64,000 bases of DNA from Ceratodon purpureus (taxonomy: Eukaryota > Streptophyta > Bryopsida > Pseudoditrichales > Ditrichaceae), in assembly GCA_014871385.1 (NCBI GenBank), contig CM026422.1, positions 18,045,199 through 18,109,198 on the forward strand, in the 5' to 3' direction. Made by a program: the position numbers and the translations under genes. Below are positions 48,249 through 59,089 of this stretch, piece after piece; position 1 is the first letter of the stretch; every line of letters begins with the position of its first letter. The notes under the pieces are model-generated. The model made no database searches, was not told the origin of the DNA, and saw only the letters and a program-made list of their open reading frames with translations.

Positions 48249-48297
48249 TTTTGTGTTTTTTTAAAATTATTTTTGAGACATATATATTATACTTTCT

Positions 48298-51200
48298 CTA
48301 TATAACTTCTATATGTAATATGCTAATAGATGTATCACTTTTTTTGTTTTTTTTGGCGGTGCGCCGCTCTGGATTCCTTCGAGTACCGGGCTTACCCAAT
48401 GGTACTCTTACAACAATGTCTTCATCATCAGGTGCTTCTTCACGGCTATCTTCTGATGAGTAATATCCTTCTGAGGATTTCGACCCCTCGTCATCTCCAT
48501 CTCCCCCCTGATTAGGCACATACTCCTCCACCGTGGAATGAATGTTGCGCAATTCGTGGTCAACTGTACCATCCACCACTGTGGTCACAATTCTTTTGAT
48601 CTTCCGTCTTTTGGTCTTATCGGTGATTCCGTCCACATTCATTACGGGTAATCTACGTTTACCCACAGCCACAGGTACAGACGGGGTAGTTCCAACAGTA
48701 TATCCTGAAAAAAAAGGGCGAACGTTTGTTGGACCTTTCCGTGACCGTATCACTCCATGACGCGTCGTAGAAGGTCCAGCTGGTAGACTTCGTCCAGAAG
48801 AAGTGAGTGGAATGCTTGTATTCGGTGTTGGAGTTAATGAACCATGCCCAGTAGAAGTGTTTGAACGAGGTGGGGGGGGTCGACCCAACCCTGCAAGTAC
48901 TGCTCCGATTGAAGGTGTACTCTGGGGCAGGGGTGTTTGAAACAATCGGCCAATAGGAATTTCATCTTCTTGTCCATTTCTGACTGTCTCTGATTGTTCA
49001 TTTCTTGGAGGGCTTTCATCCAAACCTCCAGACCTGATTGTTTCCTCAACATTTACTGGCAGAGTGGCCTGGAGTTGTTCAACTTCTTCTCCTCCCTCAA
49101 CGTCTTCTGGAATTGGAATTTGCTCTCCCATGTTGTTACCCCCTTCTTCATTGTCATTGTTCGAAACGCTACGAACGGGGTAAATGTCATCATTATTGCC
49201 ACCATCGTCGCTTTGATGCTGAGTCATTTCGACTTCAAATTCATCGTCAATATCATCGTCTGCCCGATCGTATGCGACCTCGCCTCTAGCTTGTATTTCA
49301 TTGACAACGTGGTGAGGCGAAGTAGCTGCCTCTTCATCAAATCCTGCCCAGTCAAAAACTCCATTCGGCTGGTTAACGGGTTCAGTGCGTGGCATGTCAC
49401 CATCACCATTGTCCACGGGTAACTCTGGATACTCATCATCCATAGTAGCAGGAGTGTAATGAACTCCACCGTCATCACCATCGCCTTCATTAACTTCAAG
49501 TCCGTCGTGGAATCCTTCATCTCCATCATCATCACATACGTCTTCATCGTACATGGCTGGCACTTCTTCATCCGAGTCTTCGGAGAACGGTTGGTTCTCG
49601 TACCAAAGAACAGGATCCGCTCCACGTCGTTCTCGAAGGAGCTTACTGTTCGTGTAAATGTACACCAAGTCCTCTGCCTTCTTCACGGCCAATCGGTTGC
49701 GAACCTTACTGTGAACAAAGGAATACATGCTCCAATTTCGCTCACATGATGATGCCGAGCATGTTAACGAAAGGATGCGCTTTGCTATCAACGGTAACGC
49801 ATCGCCCCCAACCCGCTGCCACCATTGATGAGGTAGCATCTTAGTCTGTCGAATGTTTGGGGCCTCCAAAGGGCTGAATGGACCGGTGCGTTCCTCAAAC
49901 TGTGTTAGCTCGAACAACACAGTATCGTGGTCCAGTTTAAGGCACTCACTCAAATGAATTAGCACTTGCAGGAGTGCACGCTTCGCAGCACTGTTAGTCA
50001 ATAGCTCGTGGCTCTCCGGGAAAATGTAGGGATTCAAAATGGCGCCTGCGTAATGGAGATCTGTCAACATCATCTTCCATCTCTTCGTAAAATGTTTCTC
50101 AAAGCGATCTGCTATAGCGGGGTCTAGGAAAAAAGGATCACCCCGTAGACGGAACACATGCTTCTTCAAATTATTCATGGCCAACCATGCCCTCCCCATT
50201 GCCGGTGTTTGTCCATCAAATGTCTTCAAGGTCACAACAGCCGGCTTCATAACATGCACAAGATTCTCACAACGTAACCAAAATGTCTCATCGAGAATGG
50301 TACTCCGTACTTGACATGCTAAGGTGTGAGCTCGATACCCGTTTGACCGATTGAATAAAGTACCCACATATTCGTCCCATTTCGGACTGGCTACCACCTG
50401 GATTAGTGCCTCCCTCAGTTCAAGCAATCGAACAATCATCAAGTACGAGCATCCAAATCTTGTCTCCGCTGGTAACAACAGAGACAACTTCGGGCTGAAT
50501 TGGCGAAACAAAGCCATGGTGACATGACGGCGACGTATAAAATTTGGTATGCGTTTTGCCAAGGCAATCAGCTCTTTGAAGGTTGCTTCCTTCCCCCAAT
50601 CTTCTAGTAAGAGGTCCATGATGTGAGCTGCACAACCTTGCTTGTAAATGTGAGGATAAGCTTCAACCACCTGGTCCATGGCTCCCAACATCGCACTAGC
50701 ATTGTCGGAGCAAATCTGTACCACATTCTGCGGTCCAACTTCTTTGATGTACTCTTTCAATTTCCCAGCTATGTATGCCTTTGATTTCTTGTACCCCGTT
50801 GTATCAATGGAACCTAGGAATATATCTCCTGCTGGACACACAAGCATGACATTCATCAACGGCCGATGAACAACGTTGTCCCATCCATCCGAGCAGATAG
50901 TTGCCCCGTACAAGCTAATACACTGCTTCGTTTTCTCCTCTATTCTCAACTTGAGAAGCTGCTTTGTTGGCTGGATGTGCTTGGTTCGCATTGCGTTGTA
51001 TGCTGGTGGACGGTACACAAAACCCGCTTTCGATGTTGCCTCCACAGCAGCGATAAAAGATGGATGTCTAACCACATTGAAAGGCACATTCGCTTCATAA
51101 AAATAGGACGCCCATTTCTCATCCAATTCATTGCGCATCCCAATCTGATAGGCCTCGGTAAAACTTTGTTGCCGCATAGATCTTGGTGTACATGAATCGC

Positions 51201-51618
51201 CTTTGCTTATAGGCGGAGTTGACTGAGACGGTTGAACTTGGAAAATCCTCTCCTCTTGGACCTCCTCCGTTCTCTGAGGCACTTCCGTAGATTGCTCAGC
51301 AGGCATAGACTGGCTAGAACATGGTGCCAAGTGTGCCAAGTGTGCCTCGCCATCACCACCATCAGTGCCGTATATCTCCGCATGTGTCATTCTTTTTGGT
51401 ATTACATTACCACAATTGGCAAAGCGCCTAAATACGGCGGCGGGGGCCTTGGTACAATGACTCTTGCTTGAACCTTCACCCCATCCATAGTGCTTGAAAG
51501 CTCTTTGTCGTTTATAACGAAAGGTGAAATTGCACCACACACATTTCACATGGTCCTTATCAATGAACGTCCACTACGGAGCCCACTCAGCCGTCGACTG
51601 ACGCTGTTGACCTGCCAT
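48298..51618 (-). pseudogene. hAT transposase, long, with nonsense codon near the N-terminus
   Basis: Start inferred at ATG 51618 (MAGQQRQST). An in-frame TAG at 51576-51574 falls inside the BED finger (AEWAP then WTFIDKDHVKCVWC). After it the frame is open for more than 1,080 codons. BED finger: CVWCNF with a downstream H/C pair (GSSKSHC). RNase-H-like core: CSDGWDNVVHRPLMN (first D), CSDNASAML (second D), CAAHIMDLLLEDWG. The hAT dimerisation region reads SCERNWSMYSFVHSKVRNRL, with LVYIYTNSKLL. After it comes a ~430-residue acidic, disordered tail not found in typical hAT transposases, ending in basic KKNKKS. A TATAAAT on the minus strand at 51823-51817, touching array B, is the likely promoter. 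Confidence 0.85.
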
Positions 51619-51816
51619 TCTCCGTTGTCTCTGGAAAAAGTACAATGATCTCCTATCTGCAAGTGTAGTATGACACATGTGAGAAAAAAATGGTATGTGT
51701 AGACATCAACCACAGGCCAATGTGATGCACATAGTCTCAAGCAAGGAGCCCACAAGGAGTTCCGGGACTAGAGGCCATGATTTCAAATGATATTGGGCTT
51801 GGGCTAAGTTGGTGGC

Positions 51817-51823
51817 ATTTATA
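51817..51823 (-). promoter_or_regulatory. TATA box of hAT transposase gene, abutting array B
   Basis: TATAAAT read on the minus strand, about 200 bp upstream of the inferred ATG. The GC-rich array begins within 10 bp upstream of it. Confidence 0.6.
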
Positions 51824-51825
51824 CT

Positions 51826-52195
51826 CGTGAGGGGGGGCCCGAGTTTCTCCAGGCGGGGGGCGCGAGCGTGTGCAGGGGGGCGCGAGTTTCTCCAGGGGGG
51901 GGGGGCGCGAGCTTCTCTTTCCAGGGGGGGGGCGCGAGCTTTTCCAGGGGGGGGCGCGAGCTTCTCCAGGGGGGGCCTGCCGAGCTTCTCCAGGGGGGCG
52001 CGAGCTTCTCCAAGGGGGGGGGGGCGGAGCTTCTCCGAGGGGGGGGGGGCGCGAGGCTTCTCCCAAGGGGGGGGCGCAACCTACTGCAAAGGGGGGCGCG
52101 AGCTTCTCAGAGGGGGGGCGCGAGCTTCTGGAAGGGGGGGGCGCGAGCTTCCAGAGGGGGGGGGCGCGAGCGGGTTCAGGGGGGAGGCACCCTTG
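51826..52195 (+). repeat. GC-rich minisatellite, array B
   Basis: About 15-16 units with core GCGCGAGCTTCTCCAG followed by 5-11 G. G-rich on the plus strand. Lies between the transposase promoter and the 3' end of the kinase-like gene. Open frames through it on both strands are repeat artefacts. Confidence 0.93.
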
Positions 52196-52403
52196 TACGA
52201 GGGGCAGTCCCGGTGAATGGGCCATACAGTTTTTTCATTTTTTTTTTAAAAACAATTTTTCATTCCATTACAAAACCAACAATACCATTTCATGTTCCAC
52301 CAAGGCATGTATATGCCGAAAAAACGATTTATTAAAATATTCGAAATGTGCAAACAAGGCTACATAGGCAATCAAAATGTTCCAAACGTAATTCACTATG
52401 GAA
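52196..52403. other. Spacer downstream of kinase-like gene
   Basis: About 200 bp between array B and the stop codon of the kinase-like gene, partly AT-rich, presumably its 3' UTR. Confidence 0.5.
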
Positions 52404-53977
52404 CTACAATGTGTATCTAAAACAACCATTGGGAGCTTGGAAGTTGTAAGGGGGGCTCATCAAATCATTCACAACTTTTTGCAAGTGAAAGCTCTTTGAA
52501 GGATCTTCGTTAAGCAAGCCATCCAACTTTGATGAGAATACAATCTTTGAGATTGAATCCTTGAAGAGTTCTGGGCAATCTTCTTCTCTCCATATCTTCT
52601 TTGCCAAATGGCCTACCGAAAATGCATCAGATAGCGTCGTACATGGATGCATCCTCTTCATGCGCTCCAAATTCCGTTCCTCATCATCTTTTTTGCCATA
52701 TAAAAAGAACAACTCCGGTGCAACTCCTACCCTCCTCTCCTTTACTTGTACAAGTTCATCGGGGTCCATCACACCCATAAGGGGAGGCCTTGTTCTTAAT
52801 GACTCTGCTTGCCACACCCCAATCGCACACACCAATATATACTTTATTCTTGTCATGAGGTGGAAAGTGGAGTAGAATGTTGGATGGCGTTAAGTCGTTG
52901 TGGAGGATTTCAGCCTTATGGACTATGTCCATAACGTAGATGAGACTCCACGCCAACATTCCCCGGTTCTTTCGGTAGGCAACAATTCTTTGGCACTCTT
53001 CCATGGGCATATCCCTCGACTTCAAATTTCTTTGTAATCTAGTTGCCTCGGATGCCTTCTCATTTATCTTGAGGAAGTTGCGGAGGCAATCTCCATTCCA
53101 CCACAGGGTATAAGCTTCCATGGTCTTAGCGTGAATGGCCCAAAATTTTATCACACCCGATGCTCTACGGGGTTAACCGTGGCCTCAATCGCCCGTTCCT
53201 CTCGCTTCTTCACTTCGGTTTTAGCCTTGGAAAGTTTTCCCGCAAATTCTATGTGAATTGGAATTTTCTTCATATTGGCTATTCGCACTTTTTCGCACTT
53301 TGCCATACCCCCCCTCGGCATTGAAGCCAGATAATGGCACAACCTTGGCCGTAACCGGAATCCATATCAATGCACCATACATGTGTGCTTCCAATGCTGA
53401 GTTCAATGCTTGCTCATTCCAAGGCATAATCTTTGTTTTCCCCTTAGAACATCTCTGACATGCCTCCTGAACCGTTGTCAGTTTTTGAATAAACACTTTG
53501 TCTTGGTTGCTCCATTCTTCGCCTTGTGGTTTCTTGACATGTGATTCAAACACATGAATGACATTTGTCGTAGCACTACTCACTTGTTGTGTCAACCACT
53601 TCGGGCTGTGAAAATACTTCGTCTTGCAATCCATGTACATCTCTGATCCTTCCAATGCGCTCCAAAATTCCCTTTCCAAATCACGTTGGAGGTTGTAGAT
53701 ACCATTCTCTCCGTGATCAAGGTACATTGCCTTCAACATTCGTATGGTACGGGCCTTGTAGTACTCGACGGCCACCTTCCTGATGAAATGCGTATACTCC
53801 AATGGTGGATAACCGTCATCCTTCTCGTGCGCTGGTATACTCTTCTTCTTTTTACCCTTCGAGCTAGATGAAGGAGTAGAACCACTAGAACCATGAGGTG
53901 TTACGCAACTCATAGGGTCCACCGCATCTGGAGCATCCAAGTCCACATACATAGGCCGCTTGCCGGAGCCTGTCTAG
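52404..53977 (-). pseudogene. Protein-kinase-like gene with multiple frame breaks
   Basis: Read on the minus strand. An acceptor (TTCTAG) at about 53978 opens an exon encoding GSGKRPMYVDLDAPDAV, a Ser/Gly linker and a ~200-residue helical N-terminal region. Kinase signs: FNAEGGYGKVRK (glycine loop), EILHNDLTPSNILL (catalytic loop, HND for HRD), VCDWGVAS (DWG for DFG), then VAPELFFLYG (APE motif). The kinase domain is split by frame changes near 53300 (AAAAA run), 53155 (GTGT) and 52790 (GGG). The first two restore the original frame between them. The segment between them is clearly coding (IEFAGKLSKAKTEVKKREER). It may be a pseudogene or carry indel errors in the assembly. The promoter is a CTATATAAG next to array C. 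Confidence 0.6.
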
Positions 53978-54112
53978 AAGACATCGCAAAGTAAATCCCT
54001 GAAAAAAAAAATCAACAACTTCCCCCCCCGCCCCAATGAAGACTTCCCACATAAGCAGTTCCAAGCAAGGCGTTTTCACACGTCAGGACAAGGAGCCGCA
54101 GTGGGAAGGAGT

Positions 54113-54356
54113 GAGGGGGGCGAGAGCTTCTCCCCACCTTATATAGTCCCCACGGACCCGCTCGCGCCCCCCCCCCTGAACCCGCTCGCGCCCCCCTGTA
54201 CCCGCTCGCGCCCCCCCTATACCCGTTCGCGCCCCCCCCGTACCCGCTCGCGCCCCCCCAACCGCTCGCGCCCCTGTACCCGCTCGCGCCCCTTACCCGT
54301 CCGCGCCCCCCACCACCGTTCGCCGCCCCCCTAAGACACGCTCGCGCCCCCCCCTT
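54113..54356 (+). repeat. GC-rich minisatellite, array C
   Basis: Units of about 18-24 bp with core CGCTCGCGCCCCCC and spacer TACC/GAACC. C-rich on the plus strand, the reverse orientation to arrays A and B. It touches the kinase-like gene's TATA box. Confidence 0.93.
54138..54146 (-). promoter_or_regulatory. TATA box of kinase-like gene, abutting array C
   Basis: CTATATAAG on the minus strand, about 10 bp from the first strong repeat unit. Same nonamer as in front of the RING gene on the opposite strand. Confidence 0.65.
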
Positions 54357-55500
54357 CCATTAGTTTTAGATCTCATTTTTATTTTCTATTTCTCTTCTGG
54401 AAATAGTGAAATCTCTACACTACTTTCTAAGAGAAAAATATAAAATAAAACAAATTAAAAAATACAAAGTATTGGGATTTTATACTTGCACAACCTCTCA
54501 TGCGCTCTAGCCTCTCTTCCACTCCATGCTATTGATTTAATTGTAAAACGTCTATCTCCCAAACCAATTGCGTCGATCCCTTATTTATGATTCTTTATAA
54601 TATGTTAGAGCATTGTAGGATCCGTATGTACAATGCATTATATTTTTTATGTTATTAAATTGTAATCCTACGTATTTCCACACCATGCTATTCTTTTTAT
54701 TTTATTCCTTTATCTCTTCCACTCCATGCTATTGATTTAATTTTATTCTTTCCGTTTATATGCCAAAACCAATTGCATCGAGCCCTTCTTTATGATTCTT
54801 TATATTTTAATTATATGTTAGAGCATTGTAGGATCCATATGTTCAATGCATTATATTTTTTATTTTTTTAAACTCTAATCGAACTCTCTTCCACACCATG
54901 CTATTCTTTTATTTTATTCCTTTTATCTCTTCCACTCCATGCTATTGATTTAATTTTATTCCGTTTATATGCCAAACCAATTGCATCGAGCCCTTCTTTA
55001 TGATTCTTTATATTTTTAATTATATGTTAGAGCATTGTAGGATCCATATGTTCAATGCATTATATTTTTATTTTTTTAAACTCTAATCGAACTCTCTTCC
55101 ACACCATGCTATTCTTTTTATTTTATTCTAATATTAATACACTAATTTTCTTGTAGTCAACTTTATATTATTCATGGTGCATTAGATCAGTATTCCGTTA
55201 TGGGATATTTCAGTTTCTAACCACCATGACATTTATTCATCTTGATAACTTCTTTCTTCCCATGTTATTCATCCCTTTTTATCCCGAGTCCCTTATTATA
55301 GTCATGATTGTTTTTCTATAATTTGATTTCTCATCCCCAAATTATTCAAATCAGTATTCCTTATTTTCATATCCCATTTTAATTTTTAATTTTTAATTTT
55401 ATCTTAGAGAGAAATGGTGAAAAAATCCATTGCATTTGTTTTTATTATTGTCTTCCAACCTTCTTCAATGGTACTCCTAAGGAAATGAGAGTTTGTTTTA
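54357..55500. repeat. AT-rich spacer with about 205-bp tandem duplication
   Basis: Between the divergent kinase and RING promoters. CCATGCTATTGATTTAA recurs near 54525, 54727 and 54939, and CCATGCTATTCTTT near 54684, 54897 and 55105. TAGAGCATTGTAGGATCC is likewise repeated. This gives about three diverged copies of a 205-212-bp unit (54480-55130). The rest is unique AT-rich DNA with no gene. Confidence 0.75.
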
Positions 55501-55502
55501 AG

Positions 55503-55797
55503 GGGGGACCCTTTCGCGCCCCCCCTTGATCCCGCTCGCGCCCCCCCATACCCGCTTGCGCACCTCCCCTGAACCCGCTCGCGCCCCCCCCCCCCATACC
55601 CGCTCGCGCCCCCCCCATACCCGCTCGCGCCCCCTGCCCTCGCTCGCGCCCCCCCCCCCCCGAGACCCGCTCGCGCCCCCCCCTAAACCCGCGCGCGCCC
55701 CCCCTTAATCCCGCTCGCGCCCCCCCTCAGCCGCTCGCGCCCCCCCGACCCCGCTCGCGCCCCCCCCGACCCCCGCTCGCGCCCCCCCCCCCCCCCC
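55503..55797 (+). repeat. GC-rich minisatellite, array D
   Basis: About 13 units of CGCTCGCGCCCCCC with spacers such as GAACC, ATACC and GACC. C-rich on the plus strand, with C runs up to 15. It ends directly at the RING gene TATA box. Confidence 0.93.
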
Positions 55798-55799
55798 GA

Positions 55800-55808
55800 C
55801 TATATAAG
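55800..55808 (+). promoter_or_regulatory. TATA box of RING gene, abutting array D
   Basis: CTATATAAG directly follows the last repeat unit (CCCCGA). The inferred ATG lies about 335 bp downstream, after a leader in which a ~40-bp segment with CTACCTCA..GGTGGCTTATTGCTGA occurs twice (about 55865 and 55985). Confidence 0.7.
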
Positions 55809-55864
55809 TGAAGGGGGCGCCCTCCCCCCCCCCCACTTTTTTTAGCTCCACCTTGGCACTCAGG

Positions 55865-56030
55865 CCTTGAACTACCTCACGGTGGCTTATTGCTGAGTAC
55901 TTGGGTGGGGTCTACAGTATTTTGACAACGCCACGTACCAGCTTTCAGCCTTATTTTGTACGCTCATCCGGGAATTCGGGCCCTAAACTACCTCATGGTG
56001 GCTTATTGCTGAATACTTGGGTGGGCCACA
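55865..56030 (+). repeat. Direct repeat in RING gene leader
   Basis: Two copies of CTACCTCA(C/T)GGTGGCTTATT, then GCTGA(G/A)TACTTGGGTGG, about 120 bp apart, at roughly 55874 and 55990. Confidence 0.8.
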
Positions 56031-56142
56031 AGTATAGTTACAATACCATAATCAACCACGGAGGAAAATTTTAAAATCAATTGGGGGAAGTTTTGAGGAG
56101 TTGGTGTGTTTTTTAACACAGAAAACTTTACCAGTACACCAC

Positions 56143-58523
56143 GATGGAGGGAAACCCAGATCCGGCGGAGGAGAGGCCACTCACCAAGGCCGAAAAAGAA
56201 GAAAATCAGAGATCGTGAACGGAAGCGTGGTGGCAAGAAGATGAAGAAGCGGCTTCATGTGCTGAACAACCCCACAAAGTTGGCATTTAGAGGTTGGCAA
56301 GATGAGCCGGAACCGTGGAAATATTCCACATGCGAGGAATTCATTGAGTGGTGCCACATCACAAAAATATTTCCACATGATCGGCACAGAAAACACAGGA
56401 TCTCAGACAAGGCTAACCTCTATTATTGCTTGAATGCGGAGTTTGTTGAACGTTCTATACAAGTTTACCAGCATCTATACAAGCAACGATGTGTTGAACG
56501 CAATGAAGTACCATTGTTCATTTGCAGAATGGTGTATGCTGAGGTGGTGCTTCACAAAGTGGTGGATTGGTCCACCATCAAATCCACGCCGAGTGTTAGG
56601 GCGCCGACAGAGCGTGACATTCCCAAACAAAGGAAATACGCAGATGGTGGCCTGGGGAAAAAAATAAAGGTAAAAACACAAGTGCGGGAGCCTGATACAG
56701 CAGAGTCTGAACCAGATTCTGATTCCGATGGTCGTCGTGGAGAACGTCCACCACGTAGAATTGTAGCACCAGCAAATATTGCTGTAGAGCCTCCAATGAA
56801 CCATCCAGCGGACGTCATAGAACCTCATGACGATGCGAACACCATCTTCGTGGAAAACGATCCAAATATGGCAGCTAATTTGGACGTGGTCGGAACTGAA
56901 CCTACGATGGTTCTTGGCATGCCGGTTCTAGTTAGAAATGACCAGTCTAACCAGACCGAGGAGGTCGGGGAGTTACAATTACAGCTAATAGAAAAGGATG
57001 GCTTCATTGCAGAGTTACAAGAGACCATCCGAAAACTACGATTGGAATTAGCAGCAAAAGATGCAGTAATATCAGATTTGCGCAATCAATTGCAAGAACG
57101 AGAAAGACCTCAGTCTTCTCAAGCCAATGATATACCTGTAGTTCAAGATCCAATGTTGGTGGATGAATCTTACATCAACAACACGGTTGATGTTGCAACG
57201 GCCGGTGTGTTGGAGAATATTTCCACTCCAGCAAAACGACGACGAGTTGGAGTGATATTGCCTCCACCAGCCCCATACCCGCGACCCTATGTGGACATCG
57301 ATGGACCATTAAGTCAAGATTCCTTGTCATTTCCACCCGATGCTCTAACGGGAGAAGTGGAGACATTGAAGAGAGCCAATAATGATTTGCGGCTCCTTGT
57401 TTCTAAGTTTGCTAAAGCATACTACGAGTGGAAAGTGGCAACCATTCTCAGCGTTGATAGCGGTCGCCAAATTGCATTAGAGTTCAAGAAGATCGACAAA
57501 TCGTACTTGCAACACAACAAACGAAGGAATTTTGGCCTCACTTCATGGACAAACGCAGATGATATGTATCCAGATACCATGGCAAAGCAAGAATCGAATC
57601 CTGAACTCATAGATTGGGCCAAGTTGAATTTCGATGTAAACGCAACTTCGTGCCATGATCTTCAAATGAAGGAAGGAGTTAATAGCAGAAAGCTTTGGCC
57701 AAATCCTCAACCGTGGGTGATGGATGGTTCAAAAGAATGCCCTGTGTGTATAAATCCATTTGGTCCTGAGGGTGGATGGGCAGTTGGATCATGTACCCAC
57801 ATGTTCCATCCTATGTGTTTAATTAACATTTTTTTGGTAAGGAGATTTTGCCCGGTGTGCAAATCCCCGTTCCATGAACGCTTGTACGAGGTTTTTGGAC
57901 TCACTCCATACATGCCACCAAGCCATGAGAAAAATCCCGAAAACACACCAGGTGAACAGTACCGCAACATGTGGGGGGAAGATTTGATTTGGAGTTGGCG
58001 GGCCCAGACTCATTCGGTCTTCAAGAGCAATGTAAGTGACGAGTTGGGATGGGAGGATGACCCCAATCAGATTGTGAGGGTGGCAAAGAAGATAATTGGA
58101 TCAAAGAAGGAGGACCAAGGGAAACGAAATTTCTTCTATCAGACTTTGAATGGATACTGGGATCCGAAGCATAAGAAGTTCCAACTTGGTAATCACCCAA
58201 AAGGCCTCATATGGAACAAGGACGGGGAATTGGTTACAGACCTCGAAGGTCAATTCATGTCTTTGACAGCCCGTGATGCAGTCCAAATGTCTCTTTCGGA
58301 GTGGAAGTTAATTTTCAAACATGAGGCTGTTGACTTTCTTCTGGAGGAACACTCTCCACAGACATTGCGTACATTGAGAGAATTGAGGAACTCGCAAATT
58401 TTGCGTTCTCTCAGTGAAAGTGATGGCCCATTCCGGCGAACACGGACGAGAGCCAGGCGCAGCTTGACGCTGGACGATGGAGCGGGACCAAGTGGCACAG
58501 CGGGAGTAGATGCAGATGAATAG
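56143..58523 (+). CDS. RING-H2 protein with coiled coil (element-encoded)
   Basis: The main frame is open to the TAG at 58523 for about 800 codons. The best initiation signal is ATG 56143 (MEGNPDPAEERPLTKAEK), which is out of frame with the rest; the change lies at the AAAAA run 56193-56197. The first in-frame ATG is 56240 (MKKRLHVLNN). Features: basic N-terminus; a helical region; an acidic PDSDSD stretch; a coiled coil with LQLQLIEKDGFIAELQETI over about 290-345; and a RING-H2 finger at about 550: CPVC, then SCTHMFHPMC, then FCPVC. RING-H2 fingers usually give E3 ubiquitin ligase activity. The C-terminal part is helical (DLIWSWRAQTHSVF). It lies within the hAT element, divergent from the kinase-like gene. 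Its role in transposition is unknown. Confidence 0.75.
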
Positions 58524-58780
58524 GAATAGTTACAACTTAGTACTAAGTGACTAGTTTTCATATACTACAGTTTTTGTAATGTTTTGGTTTGAATTGGTAA
58601 TGAAATGCTTTTACTTTCATAAATGTATACAACTTTGCAAAGTCCATGTACTTTGGCTCACGAGTATCTCATTTTTTCTATGCTGAATTTACACTTTTGT
58701 CATTGCGCTTAGCCCCAATATATTATTCTGATGAAAATGTTAGGTTTTTTTGCATTGTCAAAAATTTACTATCTACCTGA
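58524..58780. other. 3' flank of RING gene
   Basis: AT-rich 257 bp, presumably 3' UTR and terminator. No other feature seen. Confidence 0.5.
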
Positions 58781-58782
58781 AC

Positions 58783-58985
58783 CCACCTGAACCCGCTCGC
58801 GCCCCCCCCTGAACCCGCTCGCGCCCCCCCTGAACCCGCTCGCGCCCCCCCCTGAACCCGCTCGCGCCCCCTCCCTGAACCCGCTCGCGCCCCCCCCCCC
58901 TGAACCCGCTCGCGCCCCCCTGAACCCGCTCGCGCCCCCCCTGTACCCGCTCTCGCCCCCTACACATGCTGGCACCCCTTTTGCA
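58783..58985 (+). repeat. GC-rich minisatellite, array E
   Basis: About eight units of TGAACCCGCTCGCGCCCCCC. C-rich on the plus strand. It lies about 200 bp from the right end of the element, mirroring array A at the left end. Confidence 0.93.
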
Positions 58986-59089
58986 TATGTGGAATTCCCC
59001 GTCATCGTTCATTGTCCATGTCATCAATATTTTTCCCCTATAGGTAAGTTGTAAAAAAAAAAAACTAACTTAGTAATTTTCCTCCTCCC

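Noticed and set aside
48887..48894. Internal CAACCCTG resembling a reversed hAT end
   Set aside because: It lies inside the intact transposase frame and lacks the subterminal motifs seen at the two true ends.
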